Source of the DNA: Bacteroidota bacterium
GTDB lineage: Bacteria > Bacteroidota > Bacteroidia > Bacteroidales > Prolixibacteraceae
NCBI GenBank assembly: GCA_030632865.1
Contig: DAOVTY010000187.1
Coordinates: 1-6,437, forward strand
Length of the DNA: 6,437 bases
Direction: 5' to 3'
In this document: positions 5,949 through 6,437 of the stretch, piece after piece
How the letters are laid out: every line of letters begins with the position of its first letter
How positions within the stretch are numbered: the stretch's first letter is position 1
The notes under the pieces: model-generated
The model's input: only the letters and a program-made list of their open reading frames with translations
Told to the model about the DNA's origin: nothing
The model's database searches: none
Made by a program: the position numbers and the translations under genes

Positions 5949-6437
5949 ATGAAGGTAGCAGAGAAAATAGAGAAGAGAATAAAGCGTATGCCGGAAGGTA
6001 CTACGTTTAAATACCGGCAACTTAATATTACAGCTTCGGAATATAGTGCTGCTGCCAAAGCTATTGAGAGGTTAATCGCGAAGAAAGTAATAAAAAGAAT
6101 TTCCACCGGTATTTTTTACAAACCAAAAAAAACTGTATTTGGTGAACTGCGTCCGGGGGAGTCAGAAATTATTAAACCTTATCTGTTTGAACAAGGGAAA
6201 AGAGTTGCATATATAACAGGTACAGCGTTATACAATAATTTAGGATTAACAACCCAGGTTCCCAAAATAATAAAAATAGCAAGCAGGAGTAAACGAATAA
6301 CAATAAACACCGGCAGTTTAAAAGCAAAACCGGTAAAAAGTTATGTAGATGTTACAAACGACAATTTTCAATTACTTGGGATTCTAGATATATTAAAAGA
6401 TTTTGTAAAAATTCCTGATATGGATAAAGAGGTGGGA
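5949..6437 (+). CDS. DUF6088 family protein, AbiEi-like antitoxin/repressor (3' partial)
   Basis: The frame is open from ATG 5949 to the window end (163 residues, no stop reached), and an in-frame TAG at 5943-5945 fixes the start. Residues 1-58 look like a winged-helix domain: a first helix (VAEKIEKRIKRM), a second helix with AAAKAIERLIAKKVIKRI, and a wing STGIFYKPKKT. Next comes the family block FGELRPGESEIIKPYLF and then VAYITGTALYNNLGLTTQVP (about 86-105), which is highly characteristic of DUF6088. The family belongs to the AbiEi group of type IV toxin-antitoxin systems. These proteins repress their own operon and counter an AbiEii nucleotidyltransferase toxin encoded immediately downstream, which would lie outside this window. 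The full protein is normally about 200 residues, so only the end is missing. Regulation is visible: a consensus promoter overlapped by a palindrome just upstream. Confidence 0.88.
   Translation, partial: MKVAEKIEKRIKRMPEGTTFKYRQLNITASEYSAAAKAIERLIAKKVIKRISTGIFYKPKKTVFGELRPGESEIIKPYLFEQGKRVAYITGTALYNNLGLTTQVPKIIKIASRSKRITINTGSLKAKPVKSYVDVTNDNFQLLGILDILKDFVKIPDMDKEVG

Overview
The window is AT-rich and looks like a chromosomal stretch from a member of the Bacteroidota. The evidence is a DPP11-type S46 dipeptidyl-peptidase, a remnant of a type IX secretion (T9SS) C-terminal sorting domain, a textbook Bacteroidota promoter (TTG, 19 bp, TAnnTTTG), and gene starts without clear Shine-Dalgarno sites. 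The order or genus cannot be fixed from the sequence; a marine or gut Bacteroidales/Marinilabiliales type is only a guess.

Layout. (1) Bases 1-188 hold the 3' end of a rightward TPR-type gene, closed by a perfect 15-bp hairpin that probably serves both strands. (2) A leftward two-gene operon follows: an SDR oxidoreductase (2167 to 1373) and, 25 bp later, a double-VOC (glyoxalase/dioxygenase fold) protein (1347 to 283). Both proteins end in basic, aromatic-rich tails. (3) The non-coding stretch 2168-2482 carries one copy of a roughly 33-bp repeat. (4) A leftward gene for an exported protein of unknown function (3181 to 2483) is divergent from a rightward S46 peptidase (3292 to 5439). The peptidase has an intact catalytic triad and the Arg that gives Asp/Glu specificity in DPP11. 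The second repeat copy starts 2 bp after its stop codon, and a strong hairpin terminator follows. (5) Bases 5561-5838 are a scar: a headless T9SS sorting-domain remnant on the minus strand abuts a short plus-strand coding remnant of unknown family. (6) From 5949 to the window end runs a DUF6088 gene (AbiEi-like antitoxin/repressor), cut by the window edge. Its promoter is overlapped by a nearly perfect 30-bp palindrome, a probable autoregulatory operator. An AbiEii-type nucleotidyltransferase toxin would be expected just downstream.

The left two thirds is ordinary metabolic and periplasmic gene content. The right end (from about 5440) looks like accessory DNA, where a toxin-antitoxin module sits beside decayed gene ends. 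No clearly new multi-gene system is visible. The strongest unlisted signals are the palindrome-promoter overlap, the scar, and the dispersed repeat.
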